Shown here: positions 26,758 through 36,531 of the stretch, one piece after another
Numbering within the stretch: position 1 is the stretch's first letter
Layout: each line of letters starts with the position of its first letter
Source: a virus
DNA length: 62,510 bases
Direction: 5' to 3' (one strand)
Virus record (IMG/VR): IMGVR_UViG_3300025570_000014
Coordinates: 1-62,510 of that record
The notes under the pieces: model-generated
The model's input: only the letters and a program-made list of their open reading frames with translations
What the model was told of the DNA's origin: nothing
Database searches by the model: none
Made by a program: the position numbers and the translations under genes

Positions 26758-28473
26758 TTATGCGGGGAATTCAGCTCCTGTTGGCAATACGTTGAAATCG
26801 AGGATTATAAATTCTGCTGTTCTGGTTGGCTGTAAGAATATCTGGCCTACCATTTGATTTCTATCGATTACATCAGGAGTGTTATTAGACGCATCCATTA
26901 CTACCTTAAAGGCATATACACCTTGTCTTTGTTGCACACTTTCCATGTATGGATTTACTTGGGCTAAGAAGTTATTTCTAGTAGCTGCAGTATTTTGTTC
27001 AAATACTAAGTTGTTAGCAACTTGACCAATATAGCTCTTAAGGGCAATTAATAACCTTCTAACATTTACACGATCAAGTGCAGATGCTTTCTTTTGTAAT
27101 GTCTTTTGTCCAAATACTACTGTTCCGGTTGCAGGGAAATTAGCAATTGGGTTTACATTGCTCTCGTACAAAGTATCTCTTTGTGATCTTTGTAATTTTC
27201 TTTCAGGACGGATTACTTGAGATAAACCTCCTCTATTAATACCTGCAGGTGCAAACCACGGTTCAGAAGCATTGTCATTAAAGGCATATACACCTGGGAT
27301 TAATGTTGATGCTGGAACCCAATTAGTTTTTCCTGTATTAGGATTAATAATCTGACACCAAGGCCAGTATGAAGCTGCATAGCTAGAGTTAATGCCTGAA
27401 GTTTGGTTTGTGGTAGAAGTAATAGTAGATCCATATTTTGTAAGATCAACTACAGCGATCGCATCTCCTCTATTTTGAGTATTAGCTATTAATGTGTTTA
27501 ATACGCCAGTATGTGCTGCTATACCGTGGAACAATCCAGGAGCGGTGATTACGTTGTATTGGTATTCGTCGTTGTTAGTTAACAAACTAAATGCGTCGCT
27601 ATAATCCTCAGCTCTTAAGCCTTGAGTATTAGTATCAATTTTTTCATTAAATAAAGCTTGTTCACTGCCTGTTAATTCACCTAAGCCTTGTAAGAAAGAT
27701 CCACTTGCAACTACAGGGATAGATTCTTCATAAGCAACACTTGCAGCGGACCCTGTGTTATTAAAGAAATTAGGGGTAGGTTGCAATACTTCACTTACAT
27801 AAACATAATTACTTTTATTAGGATAAGATCCAGTTACTTGTAAATACTTATTTCCATCACTATCAGATAGGAGTTGTTGAGAACTGTCACCTATTACTTT
27901 AGCTACATAATTATCTTGGAAAGGATCTAATGATACTCCGGCATAAGTTTCTAATACAGATTTGTCGTTGGTTAAATCGTTACCCTGTCTAATTAAAAGA
28001 TTAAAAGTTCCAGATCCTGTGTCTGAAAAAGATACTTCCCATCTTACATTGCTATCAGTTCCATTTGGTAAATCCCCATCATTTCCTTCAACTCCCCCAC
28101 CACTATTCATAATAGTACCTTCAGAAATAGTTTTAAGTATAAGAGATGTAGATGAGTCTCCGTCAATCCTGGATTCAGCAGACGTAAATGAACCTGTTAC
28201 AACTCTAGTTACCAACAAAGTATTACCTCCGTTTTGGAAGTAATTATATGCTGATACCGCTGTTAAATGGGAATAAACTTGCCCACCACTTACAAAAGTT
28301 GAGCCAAATCTATTTTGGTATTCACTATAAGAAGTAACTATAGTTGGGATTTCAACAGGGCCTAAAACAGTAGGGCCTACAATTGCAGCTCCTACTTCTA
28401 CAGGTTGTTGTGTGATAAATGACTGGTCGTTTTCTCTTGTGAATACTCCAGGTGATACTATTTGTTCTGCCAT
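26758..28473 (-). CDS. 18: Contractile tail sheath protein gp18
   Basis: This 571-residue protein polymerises around the tube and contracts to drive it through the host envelope. The N terminus MAEQIVSPGVFTRENDQSFI is the standard sheath start. Residues 25-45 contain VGAAIVGPTVLGPVEIPTIV, and the C-terminal third carries the conserved domain that handshakes between subunits (LQKKASALDRVNVRRLLIAL, NPYMESVQQRQGVYAF, then VGQIFLQPTRTAEFIILDF). It is shorter than T4 gp18 (659 aa), with a reduced middle protrusion domain, as in many marine relatives. The gene lies between an 84-residue coiled-coil protein and the tube gene. Confidence 0.95.
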   Translation of the reverse strand: MAEQIVSPGVFTRENDQSFITQQPVEVGAAIVGPTVLGPVEIPTIVTSYSEYQNRFGSTFVSGGQVYSHLTAVSAYNYFQNGGNTLLVTRVVTGSFTSAESRIDGDSSTSLILKTISEGTIMNSGGGVEGNDGDLPNGTDSNVRWEVSFSDTGSGTFNLLIRQGNDLTNDKSVLETYAGVSLDPFQDNYVAKVIGDSSQQLLSDSDGNKYLQVTGSYPNKSNYVYVSEVLQPTPNFFNNTGSAASVAYEESIPVVASGSFLQGLGELTGSEQALFNEKIDTNTQGLRAEDYSDAFSLLTNNDEYQYNVITAPGLFHGIAAHTGVLNTLIANTQNRGDAIAVVDLTKYGSTITSTTNQTSGINSSYAASYWPWCQIINPNTGKTNWVPASTLIPGVYAFNDNASEPWFAPAGINRGGLSQVIRPERKLQRSQRDTLYESNVNPIANFPATGTVVFGQKTLQKKASALDRVNVRRLLIALKSYIGQVANNLVFEQNTAATRNNFLAQVNPYMESVQQRQGVYAFKVVMDASNNTPDVIDRNQMVGQIFLQPTRTAEFIILDFNVLPTGAEFPA

Positions 28474-28495
28474 TTTGATATATTGTTAAAATATT

Positions 28496-28750
28496 TTATT
28501 CCGTTTTTGAAAACATCCCCGATTCTAAATCGACGGTTCCGTTCCCATATTTTTCTGTTAAGTCTTGTCCTGTTTTTGTTTCTCTAGTTTGTAACTCACC
28601 CATAGCTTCTACTAATTGGTCTTTTTGCAACTCTAACAACTGCATTTGGTATTCTAATTGCCCAAATTGGGTAATAAGATTCTGTTGCTGGGATTGTAAC
28701 TCTTTAATAGAATTTATTTCTTCTTGAGATAGTTTAATTTGTTCACTCAT
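28496..28750 (-). CDS. Small coiled-coil protein, 84 aa
   Basis: Gln/Leu/Glu-rich, with heptads throughout residues 5-55 (EINSIKELQSQQQNLITQFG, then MQLLELQKDQLVEAMGELQ). No other motif. It precedes the sheath gene by 22 bases. Such short coiled coils in tail operons may be assembly helpers or minor tail parts; nothing in the sequence decides between these. Two tandem late-type motifs lie upstream (28755-28764 and about 28788-28797), suggesting that a late transcript starts here for the sheath and tube genes. Confidence 0.55.
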   Translation of the reverse strand: MSEQIKLSQEEINSIKELQSQQQNLITQFGQLEYQMQLLELQKDQLVEAMGELQTRETKTGQDLTEKYGNGTVDLESGMFSKTE

Positions 28751-28817
28751 TTTTGATAAATATTAAATTTTTATTGAAACTGTTTGTCATAAATATTAAC
28801 TTTTTTCTAAAAAAACA

Positions 28818-29741
28818 TTAAAGAAAAATATTTGTATCAGTATTTTGAGGATTTCTGGTGTCGATGGGTTGGTTGATTTGGGCTTGATTAAGATCATTTA
28901 AATTAGCTACAGTTTCTTGTTGTACGACAAACTGAGCTTGGCTGAATCTTTTCTTATCTACTGTAAGGTCTTTTTGAGGGATATCAGGAATGATATACCC
29001 CATTAGATTTACATCAAAATTAGCTCTAACAGTACGATCTTTCCCAGCACTTACTTCAGTTACTGTAGTGAAGGAATTAATAGTTGCTTTAAATTTAAAT
29101 CTTTCGGGATTTCCCCAATATGAATCTGCAGCATAATTTACAGATTCAATTATTTTATTTAATTGTTCTACATAATATGTGTATACTATGCAGCTATAAG
29201 TCATTTGAACGTAGTTGGGGACTACAATAGTATGAAATTCTCTAACAGGAACCCTATTATTAAGAATATTAAACTTATCATACGCATTTTGTTTATTATA
29301 AGAAGTTTGCGAATAAGCTACGTTAACCGGGTGGTTAGCATCCAATTTATTATACTGCCCCTTAATAGGAGTAAGTGAATTACGTTTAAACATAATTACA
29401 GGAGACATAAGTTTACCTCTCTGGTCTCTCATGTATCCATCACGTTGGACTGTTTTCCATCTTTCAGGAGAACCATATATTAAAGGAACTTCAATACGTT
29501 GTCCATTCTGCATTACAAAAGGTTTAATAACATTTTGAAAGTAATACATTATAGACTCATCTATATCCTTAATTCCTACTGAAAAAGGCTTAGCAGTGTC
29601 ATCTCTAAGAGATGTTTTATTACCTCTATTTAAATCTTGAGGTTGGTTTGGATTACCCCTTGCAGTATCAAAGGGTTCAATAAAGCTATTAGCTATCTCT
29701 GCTTGAGTTTTTGGTATTGGTATTCTTCCTTGTGTAGCCAT
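28818..29741 (-). CDS. Tail completion / sheath-terminator protein, gp15-like
   Basis: This 307-residue protein follows the neck gene gp14 with a one-base overlap, the position of gene 15 in T4. gp15 caps the sheath and tube and joins the tail to the neck. The centre has VPLIYGSPERWKTVQRDGYM, then MSPVIMFKRNS and VPNYVQMTYSCIVYTYYVEQ, a layout seen in T4-type gp15 proteins. The N-terminal 80 residues are Asn/Gln/Pro-rich and look flexible. A gp3-like tube terminator is the main alternative. The assignment rests on order plus modest similarity. Confidence 0.55.
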   Translation of the reverse strand: MATQGRIPIPKTQAEIANSFIEPFDTARGNPNQPQDLNRGNKTSLRDDTAKPFSVGIKDIDESIMYYFQNVIKPFVMQNGQRIEVPLIYGSPERWKTVQRDGYMRDQRGKLMSPVIMFKRNSLTPIKGQYNKLDANHPVNVAYSQTSYNKQNAYDKFNILNNRVPVREFHTIVVPNYVQMTYSCIVYTYYVEQLNKIIESVNYAADSYWGNPERFKFKATINSFTTVTEVSAGKDRTVRANFDVNLMGYIIPDIPQKDLTVDKKRFSQAQFVVQQETVANLNDLNQAQINQPIDTRNPQNTDTNIFL

Positions 29742-30253
29742 TATAATCTTTCTTTAGTTATGCCGGGTTTATCACCAGGGACATAATGAGTTTCACAAAT
29801 AATAGAAAAATTAGATCCAAAAATTTCTAAGCCTGGGTTGAGTGGATTTACATTATATGGGTAATCCGGGTCTTTACCTACAATAAATTGGTTAGCATTA
29901 GTGTTTTCTATCTCATAGTAACCTCCATAATATAAAATTATATCTCCTACTTCGGGAACTAATTTGGCATCTTGTAAATCTTCACGAAGAAATCTAAAGG
30001 TAATGGGCCATTCAAAATCAGGAAGACCCATATCATCTATGGGGTTTGCTTGGACTTGTCTTTCAATTAAACAATTGAATAAAACCGGCCCATCGTAATA
30101 CTTATCTTCAGCAGATTCACCATATATGTTTATAGTAGTCTGGTTTAGGTTATATTTGTAAAATGCACATTCTTGGGTTATAATATTCCCTAACAACTCT
30201 CTATTGACAGTTGTAAATAAATTTACATCTCGTGTTCGTCCAAAAAATGCCAT
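29741..30253 (-). CDS. 14: Neck protein gp14-like
   Basis: This 170-residue protein starts MAFFGRTRDVNLFTTVNREL, typical of marine T4-like gp14. In T4, gp14 with gp13 closes the filled head and forms the site for tail attachment. The middle has FNCLIERQVQANPIDDMGLP and ITFRFLREDLQ. It is translationally linked to gp13 upstream and to the gp15-like gene downstream through one-base stop/start overlaps, so the three neck/tail-connector parts are made together. Confidence 0.7.
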   Translation of the reverse strand: MAFFGRTRDVNLFTTVNRELLGNIITQECAFYKYNLNQTTINIYGESAEDKYYDGPVLFNCLIERQVQANPIDDMGLPDFEWPITFRFLREDLQDAKLVPEVGDIILYYGGYYEIENTNANQFIVGKDPDYPYNVNPLNPGLEIFGSNFSIICETHYVPGDKPGITKERL

Positions 30254-31407
30254 TAGCCTATAAAGATTGTCCAGGGTGCTGCACTAAGATCCTTTTGTAT
30301 AAACTCGGCGTTTGCTGCTTTCTTTTCTAATAACCTATTTCTTGATGTTTCTTCTAGATATGCTCTTAATCTTTCAATTAAAGCTGTTTTATCTGTAGTG
30401 GCGGATTGGATTAGATCTGCCTGGTTGAGGGTTACTTCAGCTCCCGGGATAGGTACTGTTGTATATTTACCTCTTACATAACCTAATATTTCTTTAGATA
30501 GAGCTAAAGTGTATTCAAATATCCATTGTCTGCCAATAGAATTAATGTATGAATAAGTTGGATTTGTATAGGGTACTGTGGAGATATCTGTTACTACTCC
30601 TATTCCCATACTTCCAGATACTACTGCCCTATTTCTATCAGTTTTTAAAATGTATTTAAAACGTAGCTTTCCGGGACCATTAGGAATAGGGAATATTCTT
30701 AGTTGATTATTTATTAATTCAAAACTATAGTTAGATCTTCTAATAGTATCATTAAGCTCAATAGCTTGTAAGACTTGTAAGTCATAGTTAATGGGCATCA
30801 TCATGAAATTGATACCCGGAGACATGTTTCCAAATCCGAATTGGTCCATCATCCCTCCTACATCAGAACCTCCAACACCTGCGTAGGGGTCAAAGAATCT
30901 TACAATAGCGGGAGTAGATTCATAAAATATTTGTTTAATTTCTAAATTGCCTGCTTCTATACCTGAACCCGTTGCCCAGGCTGTCATGTCATAAGTTTGA
31001 ACATTAGCTGATAGATCGAGGCTACCATCTCTCCAAGTTACAGTACCTCCTACACCTGCTTCTTCACCATATTGTTCAGATAAACGAACAATTCCTGCTA
31101 AGTTAGGTTGTTGTAGTTTATAATTTAATAGTGATCCCGTTGTCGACCCCTCTAGTGAGAGATAGTTTTCACTCGCTTGAAACGCGTATACTTCATTACC
31201 ATACGTGGTTACTGCTTCCTCAAACGCAGCATAAAAGCTAATATCTTGCAATTCAACATCTGTTAAAGGGTATCCTAAACGGCGAGCACAAAATACAGAT
31301 ACGGCATCAGCATCAGTTTGGAATTCAACATCACTGTCATAAAAACCGAATGGTGTTTCACCCGGGGCAAATGAAGATGAACCGGGCCAGATGGGAGTAT
31401 TGGGCAT
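30253..31407 (-). CDS. 13: Neck protein gp13-like
   Basis: This 384-residue protein, longer than T4 gp13 (309 aa), forms part of the connector ring under the portal. Residues 35-80 read as a typical head-completion helix pair (VFCARRLGYPLTDVELQDIS, then AFEEAVTTYGNEVYAFQ). The C-terminal half contains GMGIGVV and GRQWIFEYTLALSKEILGYV followed by LRAYLEETSRNRLLEKKAA, which matches the helical tail of marine gp13 homologues. It starts a three-gene overlapping run 13-14-15. A late-type motif (31417-31427) lies 10 bases upstream, so this is probably the head of the neck/tail message. Confidence 0.7.
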   Translation of the reverse strand: MPNTPIWPGSSSFAPGETPFGFYDSDVEFQTDADAVSVFCARRLGYPLTDVELQDISFYAAFEEAVTTYGNEVYAFQASENYLSLEGSTTGSLLNYKLQQPNLAGIVRLSEQYGEEAGVGGTVTWRDGSLDLSANVQTYDMTAWATGSGIEAGNLEIKQIFYESTPAIVRFFDPYAGVGGSDVGGMMDQFGFGNMSPGINFMMMPINYDLQVLQAIELNDTIRRSNYSFELINNQLRIFPIPNGPGKLRFKYILKTDRNRAVVSGSMGIGVVTDISTVPYTNPTYSYINSIGRQWIFEYTLALSKEILGYVRGKYTTVPIPGAEVTLNQADLIQSATTDKTALIERLRAYLEETSRNRLLEKKAANAEFIQKDLSAAPWTIFIG

Positions 31408-31467
31408 GTTGTTTTGTTATAAATATAGCAGGATTTTAAAGGAGGTTAGGTTTTAATTATTTATAAA

Positions 31468-31743
31468 TTAAATAGGGTACCATTCATTAGGATTAGGAGG
31501 GTAAGGGATACGTACGTCATCTCTCCAATACCAATCACTAATCCCATTAATCAATTCAATATAATCAGCAAGGGATTGTTCATCATTAAAAATACTTAAA
31601 AATTGTTGACCTGTGGTTAATGTTTGTTCAGGTTCTATATAACCAATTTGTTGGGGTGTTAGCTCAATTCCATTAGAATATGCAACCCAAAATTTGGGTC
31701 CTGTTTCTTCTGTGCATTGGAAAGTAGTAGTAGTTAATTGCAT
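31468..31743 (-). CDS. Hypothetical protein, 91 aa
   Basis: Not recognised. It starts MQLTTTTFQCTEETGPKFWV and is rich in Thr, Gln, Tyr and Trp, with WYWRDDVRIPYPPNPNEWYP near the end. No signal sequence. It follows the BspA-repeat adhesin by 15 bases and precedes the neck operon, so it may accompany the adhesin. A gap of 60 bases with a late-type motif separates it from gp13. Confidence 0.45.
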   Translation of the reverse strand: MQLTTTTFQCTEETGPKFWVAYSNGIELTPQQIGYIEPEQTLTTGQQFLSIFNDEQSLADYIELINGISDWYWRDDVRIPYPPNPNEWYPI

Positions 31744-31758
31744 TTTTTAATTTAAAGA

Positions 31759-33774
31759 TTATTGACCATTATCACCCGCATCTAAAATAGTCCACCCGTA
31801 AGTACCGGTAAGAGTGTTTCGTGCAGAACTTGCAATGGATCCTGAGTATTGGGTTAAATTAGCCTCAAGGGTTACATTAGATTGTATATTAGGAGCTTGG
31901 GCAGCCCATCCTATAAGAATATTACTATAGTTTTCGTCTGAAAGGTTAGGTACATTTCTAAACATTCTAGACATATTAGTTACACCACTTATATCCCAAC
32001 TTCCTAAATCTTGGTTAAATCCAGTTCCTGTAGGGGCACCAAATCCTGCTCTAAAAAACATATCTTGAAATGTAGTAGCGGCACTTGTGTTCCAATTAGA
32101 TATATCTTGATCAAAATCACGACAATCATAAAACATACTAGTAAAATTAGTAACATTAGATACATCCCAACTGCTAATATCTTGATCAAAAGCATCGGCA
32201 TTATAAAATACCCGTTGCATACTTGTTAAATTACTTACATCCCAACTTGATATATCCTGATTAAAAGATGTTGCATTAAAAAATATAGTATCTATAGTAG
32301 AAACATTACTAATAGAACTTGACCAACTTGTGAGGGGTTGATCAAAATTAGTACAACCATTAAACATTCCATAAAGAGAACCCCCAGAAATATTCCAATT
32401 ATCAATATTTTGGTTAAAGCTAGAACAATTTTCAAACATTTCAAAAAATGTAGTTCCGCTAGAAACATCCCAAGTTGTAACATTTCCATTAAAAGCAGTG
32501 GCACCTGTAAAAACTTCAGTAAAATTAGTAATGTTACTCACATCCCACCCTGAAAGGCTTTGGTTAAATGATGTAGCTCCTTGGAACATTCTACGCATAG
32601 AAGTAGCAGTAGAACTTAAAGTCCAATTACCTATGGGTTGGTTAAATACGGGGGCGAAATTAAACATAAATTCATAGGTTGACGCGCTACTGACATCCCA
32701 ATTTGATATATCAGCATTGAATATAGGATTTTCTTGAATAAATCTTAGGAAATCTGTAACATTACTCACATCCCATAAAGAAACATCAGGATTGAATGAT
32801 ATTCCTGCAAACATGTAACTCATAGCTGTTAAAGAACCCACATCCCAACTACTAATATCTTGATTGAATGAGGAGGCATTTAGGAACATGGACCTCATAT
32901 CCGTTACACTACTTACATCCCAACCTGAAATATCCTGGTTAAATGAAGTAGCTCCGTTGAACATCGCATTCATTCTAGTTATTAAACTTGTATTAAAATT
33001 TACAATCTCGGGATTATTATAAACAGTATTTCCGGCAAATAGTGAGTTAAATGAAGTTACATTACTAATGTCCCAATTAGATATAGATCCTGTAAATTGG
33101 GTATCTTGAAATACTCCCTCCATTGCGTATGGGGGTGAAGTACTTGAAAGTCCTATGGTAGCATGAAAATTAATATTTGGGTTGTCAGATCCTTGTGCAA
33201 ATTGTCTAAAGTCTCCTGTTATAGGGCTCCCAGAAGTACCCCAAGAAGTAAAATCACCTACAAGAGAATTATTATTTATAAAGGTTTGATAATTACCACC
33301 TCGAGGAATATCTTTAGATCCAAAATTAGGAACATCCGTAGCAGTCATATACCAGTTTTCACAATTTTGAAAAATTTTATCAGAAAGATATATTTTTACA
33401 GGACCCCAAGATTTTACATTTATTAATTTAAGCCTATCATTAGCAGCAGTTGCTGTACTGCCATCTTGGGCTGCCCATGAAATATGGTCAACCCCATTAG
33501 AAATATTTTCAGAAATAATGATATCATATATCCCAACAGAATTATACGTGTGAACAACTTCAGATTGATTCCAAGAAGTGATATTATCAGAGGTACCATC
33601 ACCCCAAGAAACACTAAAATCATAAGTTCCTGTAGATATTGTGGGAAGTCTATATTGAAATATTGTGGTACTTCCAACTTCAGTATTTCTAGTATCTATA
33701 GTAAAATTAAAAGGTAAAACATTTGTTGATGTTCTTGGATAAGCGGCAGCAGATAATTCAAAAAGAAAAGCCAT
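31759..33774 (-). CDS. BspA/DUF285-repeat adhesin with PKD-like domain, 671 aa
   Basis: The N-terminal part (about 45-100) is PKD-like: YDFSVSWGDGTSDN, then VVHTYNSVGIYDIII. From about residue 225 it carries some fourteen repeats of about 25 residues with the signature FNQDISSWDVSNVT-x-M, the DUF285 (BspA-like) surface repeat that is common in Bacteroidota lipoproteins and mediates binding. It has no signal peptide, so it is more likely built into the virion than secreted. I take the ATG at 33774 rather than a TTG two codons earlier; it lies in the end of the upstream fibre gene. It probably serves as a receptor-binding tip. The repeats are certain and the role is inferred. Confidence 0.75.
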   Translation of the reverse strand: MAFLFELSAAAYPRTSTNVLPFNFTIDTRNTEVGSTTIFQYRLPTISTGTYDFSVSWGDGTSDNITSWNQSEVVHTYNSVGIYDIIISENISNGVDHISWAAQDGSTATAANDRLKLINVKSWGPVKIYLSDKIFQNCENWYMTATDVPNFGSKDIPRGGNYQTFINNNSLVGDFTSWGTSGSPITGDFRQFAQGSDNPNINFHATIGLSSTSPPYAMEGVFQDTQFTGSISNWDISNVTSFNSLFAGNTVYNNPEIVNFNTSLITRMNAMFNGATSFNQDISGWDVSSVTDMRSMFLNASSFNQDISSWDVGSLTAMSYMFAGISFNPDVSLWDVSNVTDFLRFIQENPIFNADISNWDVSSASTYEFMFNFAPVFNQPIGNWTLSSTATSMRRMFQGATSFNQSLSGWDVSNITNFTEVFTGATAFNGNVTTWDVSSGTTFFEMFENCSSFNQNIDNWNISGGSLYGMFNGCTNFDQPLTSWSSSISNVSTIDTIFFNATSFNQDISSWDVSNLTSMQRVFYNADAFDQDISSWDVSNVTNFTSMFYDCRDFDQDISNWNTSAATTFQDMFFRAGFGAPTGTGFNQDLGSWDISGVTNMSRMFRNVPNLSDENYSNILIGWAAQAPNIQSNVTLEANLTQYSGSIASSARNTLTGTYGWTILDAGDNGQ

Positions 33775-33776
33775 TA

Positions 33777-35639
33777 TCAAGTAGTTGCTCGTTCACCTGT
33801 TAAAGTCCATGTATTAGTACTGACTCTTTTTAAAGCTATAACAGCATATTGACCTGACGTTACAAGAGTTGCTGAGGAATTAATTGTAACTCCGCTCCCT
33901 GCTGCTATAGTAATAGGAAAGGCATTACCCTGTTCAAAAGCTACTTCACATGAATCAGGCCATGAAACATCTGATTGGGGAGGGACTGTGTAAGTAGCTC
34001 CTGGGGAGGAAGGAGAACATTTTATATAGGTTAAATTATCACTTAAAGCAAGTGTTCTTCCTGTACTTTCTAAAGAAACTGAAAAAGAAGTACCAGCTTG
34101 CCCTGCGGGGCCTGCTGGTCCAGCAGGACCTTGTAAAGCGGGATTATCTACTTTAGTTAATTGAAAATATCCTTGTTGGGCGTTGCAAGTACCGCTTGCT
34201 GCATAGTTAGCTACTTTAATTTCTATTTGTTCATTACCGCCAGGACAATAAATAATTCTAGAAAGAGTACAACTAGCCTCATCAGCCCCACTAGCATTTC
34301 TTATATAACCATAAGCTCTACCTTGTACTTCAACCCCATTAATAAAGATATTCATTCCAGGAGTAGTTCTTGCCCCACCTGTATTAAAGGCAACTGCAGC
34401 ATCTACTTGGTAATATCCTGCTTCAGAAATAGTAATTACTGATGTATTACTCCCTGTTGAAGGGGTTAAAGAACTTCCTTGGTTGTATTCAATTTGGTCA
34501 AACTGAACATTTATAGGGGTAGTTACGTTATAGTTTACTGAAGTATTTATAAAAAAAAGTCCTGCGGACTTAAATGCAGGTTCTAAACCTAGATTAATAG
34601 AAGATGCTAAAGAAAAATCTACAATAGAACCTGATGTGATAAGTGAACCTGTAATGTTAGTATCTCCTATTACCTCTAAACTACCACTAATTATAGCACT
34701 TCCTGTATATGGGAATGGATCTTCATTAAATGATGATGTAGGTGTTGCAACCGCATTCCAGGTACTATCTCCTACCCAAGCATAACCTGGTTGGAGGTTA
34801 GGTATATCATTACTTCTCCCCGCTCCTAATACTGTTATTTCTCCATTATTGGCAACTCTTCCTACTCTAGCGATTTTTTGGATTAAAGCAGAACCTGTTG
34901 GTCTGTTAGGAGTTAAGATTCCTTCACCTACATATAAACTTTGATTAATTGAATACCCATTAGTATCAACCCCTCTTACGGCACCTAATAAAGTAGCATA
35001 ACCCTGATCGTTGGCATTTAATGTTTGGTCTAAAATACCAATAGAGGGCATGGTGTTAGCTTCTGAAGCAGAAGCAGGGGCAATTTGAAATATAGAAGCT
35101 CCCTGGAAGCCACTTATGTATACAGGTGTTCCTATAGGTAAGGTTATCCCATATGTATTTTTTACATCTATGTTAGTTCTATCAGACCAATCAAAACTTA
35201 GATTACCACTACCATCAGTAGTAATAAATTGTTTTTCACCCCCATCAATAGCAGGGTAGTTAAGTCCTGAGGCTGTTAAGTATTGTATTTCTGTAGATCC
35301 AGTAACTACTAAACTACCACTAATTATAGCACTCCCTGTGTATGGGAATGTATCAGGGGAGTTTAAAGCATAAGAAGCTGTTAAAGCATAAGAGGCAGAT
35401 ATGGAGGAGGTGGATAATCCTGATTCTTTGGCGTAATCGGCATAAGAAGAGGATACTTCTTTTATAATCTCATGGGAAGCAGATACAGCATATTCAGCAT
35501 AAGAAGCAGTTACCGCGTAAGAAGCACTTATAGGGAGAAAAACTGACCCAGTACCATCATATATAACAGTGCCATCAGTTTGTAATACCCTTTGATAAGT
35601 ATTTTCTATATTTTGCCCTGTTAAATCAGGTAATGCCAT
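33777..35639 (-). CDS. Tail fibre with collagen stretch and C1q-like domain, 620 aa
   Basis: Fibre-like protein. The first 120 residues contain Ala/Ser/Tyr repeats (ASYALTASYAL, SASYAVTASYAEYA) that look like a trimeric stalk. The phrase FPYTGSAIISGSL occurs twice, at about 98 and 310. Residues about 350-500 look like a C1q/TNF jelly roll (GLFFINTSVNYNVTTP, SEAGYYQVDAAVAFNTG, GYIRNASGADEASCTLS). A short collagen run GPAGPAGPAGQAG follows, and a beta-rich tail ends the protein. C1q heads are trimeric binding domains. The gene lies between the BspA-type adhesin and two small proteins. Very likely part of the receptor-binding machinery. Confidence 0.7.
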   Translation of the reverse strand: MALPDLTGQNIENTYQRVLQTDGTVIYDGTGSVFLPISASYAVTASYAEYAVSASHEIIKEVSSSYADYAKESGLSTSSISASYALTASYALNSPDTFPYTGSAIISGSLVVTGSTEIQYLTASGLNYPAIDGGEKQFITTDGSGNLSFDWSDRTNIDVKNTYGITLPIGTPVYISGFQGASIFQIAPASASEANTMPSIGILDQTLNANDQGYATLLGAVRGVDTNGYSINQSLYVGEGILTPNRPTGSALIQKIARVGRVANNGEITVLGAGRSNDIPNLQPGYAWVGDSTWNAVATPTSSFNEDPFPYTGSAIISGSLEVIGDTNITGSLITSGSIVDFSLASSINLGLEPAFKSAGLFFINTSVNYNVTTPINVQFDQIEYNQGSSLTPSTGSNTSVITISEAGYYQVDAAVAFNTGGARTTPGMNIFINGVEVQGRAYGYIRNASGADEASCTLSRIIYCPGGNEQIEIKVANYAASGTCNAQQGYFQLTKVDNPALQGPAGPAGPAGQAGTSFSVSLESTGRTLALSDNLTYIKCSPSSPGATYTVPPQSDVSWPDSCEVAFEQGNAFPITIAAGSGVTINSSATLVTSGQYAVIALKRVSTNTWTLTGERATT

Positions 35640-35641
35640 TC

Positions 35642-36214
35642 TTAACCTATTTTAGACAACCCTGTTAATACTCCTTCAATGATGGTTTCCTTTTGATTAG
35701 AGGCAATTTCATTTTCTTGTAAGTAAGTACCAACAAGATTGTTGAGTTTATCTTTTTTAATAGAGAGATTTTCTAAATTAATATCTTCCTTAATCAACAA
35801 CCGTAGTAGGGTAATGATATGTTCCCTTTCGTGGAGAGACACGCTATTTTTAACATTCTCTACAGAGACTGTAGGTTTTGATTCAGTTAAGACTTCTAAA
35901 TCTTCTTGAGATTTAACTTCTACGGTAATCTTTCGTGAAGTATCTACTGTAAATTTTGATTTCCATGGGGTAAAATAAGTATCATCCGCAATTACTTCCA
36001 ATTTGATATCTCCACTGATGTTTTCATCTAAGAGACCTTTTAATTTTTTAATAGGAATTTGGCATTTGCCTGTTGAACTTATAGTGCCCTTAAACATAAG
36101 GTTTAAGCCTTCAGATTCTACTAATAGACGTGCTTGACTATTCTTTAAAGAAGCCCCTTCTAATTTTATATTACACTCAAAGAGTTCGGTTTTGTCAGTA
36201 AATAATTTGTACAT
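35642..36214 (-). CDS. Hypothetical protein, 190 aa
   Basis: Unrecognised. The first 100 residues look like an immunoglobulin-like beta domain (LFECNIKLEGASLKNSQARL, then GDIKLEVIADDTYFTPWKSK). The rest is helical, with HEREHIITLLRLLIKEDINL and KKDKLNNLVGTYLQ. It sits two bases after the C1q fibre start side and overlaps the next small gene by one base, so it belongs to the fibre operon. A role as chaperone or connector for fibres is possible from position; nothing in the sequence confirms it. Confidence 0.5.
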   Translation of the reverse strand: MYKLFTDKTELFECNIKLEGASLKNSQARLLVESEGLNLMFKGTISSTGKCQIPIKKLKGLLDENISGDIKLEVIADDTYFTPWKSKFTVDTSRKITVEVKSQEDLEVLTESKPTVSVENVKNSVSLHEREHIITLLRLLIKEDINLENLSIKKDKLNNLVGTYLQENEIASNQKETIIEGVLTGLSKIG

Positions 36215-36531
36215 TATATGTCTATTTTTAAATCTATTCCTAATACTTCCTTAGCAACTAGCGCTACATCCGTAATACGTATTTGCCTTTCCTTTACCTC
36301 TTTAGTTTCTTTGTATTCTACGCCTTCTATTTGGCATATGAGTTTTATAAAGCGTTTTTTCTTTTTTTTATCTTTAAATACTTCACCATAAGCTCTTCCG
36401 GCTTGTATTACTTCTTCAACTAGAGCGCAATCGTCCCATGTAAAGGGGTTACGGCTTTGTCTTGCTCCAAATGGGTTAGTGTTCCAGGCAAAATTAGCAT
36501 TACCCCATTCAAATGGTATTCTAGAAGACAT
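36214..36531 (-). CDS. Hypothetical protein, 105 aa
   Basis: N-terminal 35 residues are Asn/Trp/Phe-rich (PFEWGNANFAWNTNPFGARQ); the middle is a basic helix with DKKKKKRFIKLICQIEG; the end is ITDVALVAKEVLGIDLKIDI. No known domain. It is translationally coupled to the 190-residue gene downstream and lies six bases after the YadA-type fibre, so it is probably co-expressed with adhesion proteins. Function unknown. Confidence 0.5.
   Translation of the reverse strand: MSSRIPFEWGNANFAWNTNPFGARQSRNPFTWDDCALVEEVIQAGRAYGEVFKDKKKKKRFIKLICQIEGVEYKETKEVKERQIRITDVALVAKEVLGIDLKIDI

Noticed and set aside
31990-33720. Plus-strand and alternate-frame open frames across the BspA repeats
   Set aside because: They arise from the repetitive DUF285 codons; they are basic or Ile/Lys-rich, with no domain.
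33775-33780. TTG start two codons before the BspA-type adhesin ATG
   Set aside because: A normal ATG follows at once and is placed in the usual overlap with the previous stop codon.
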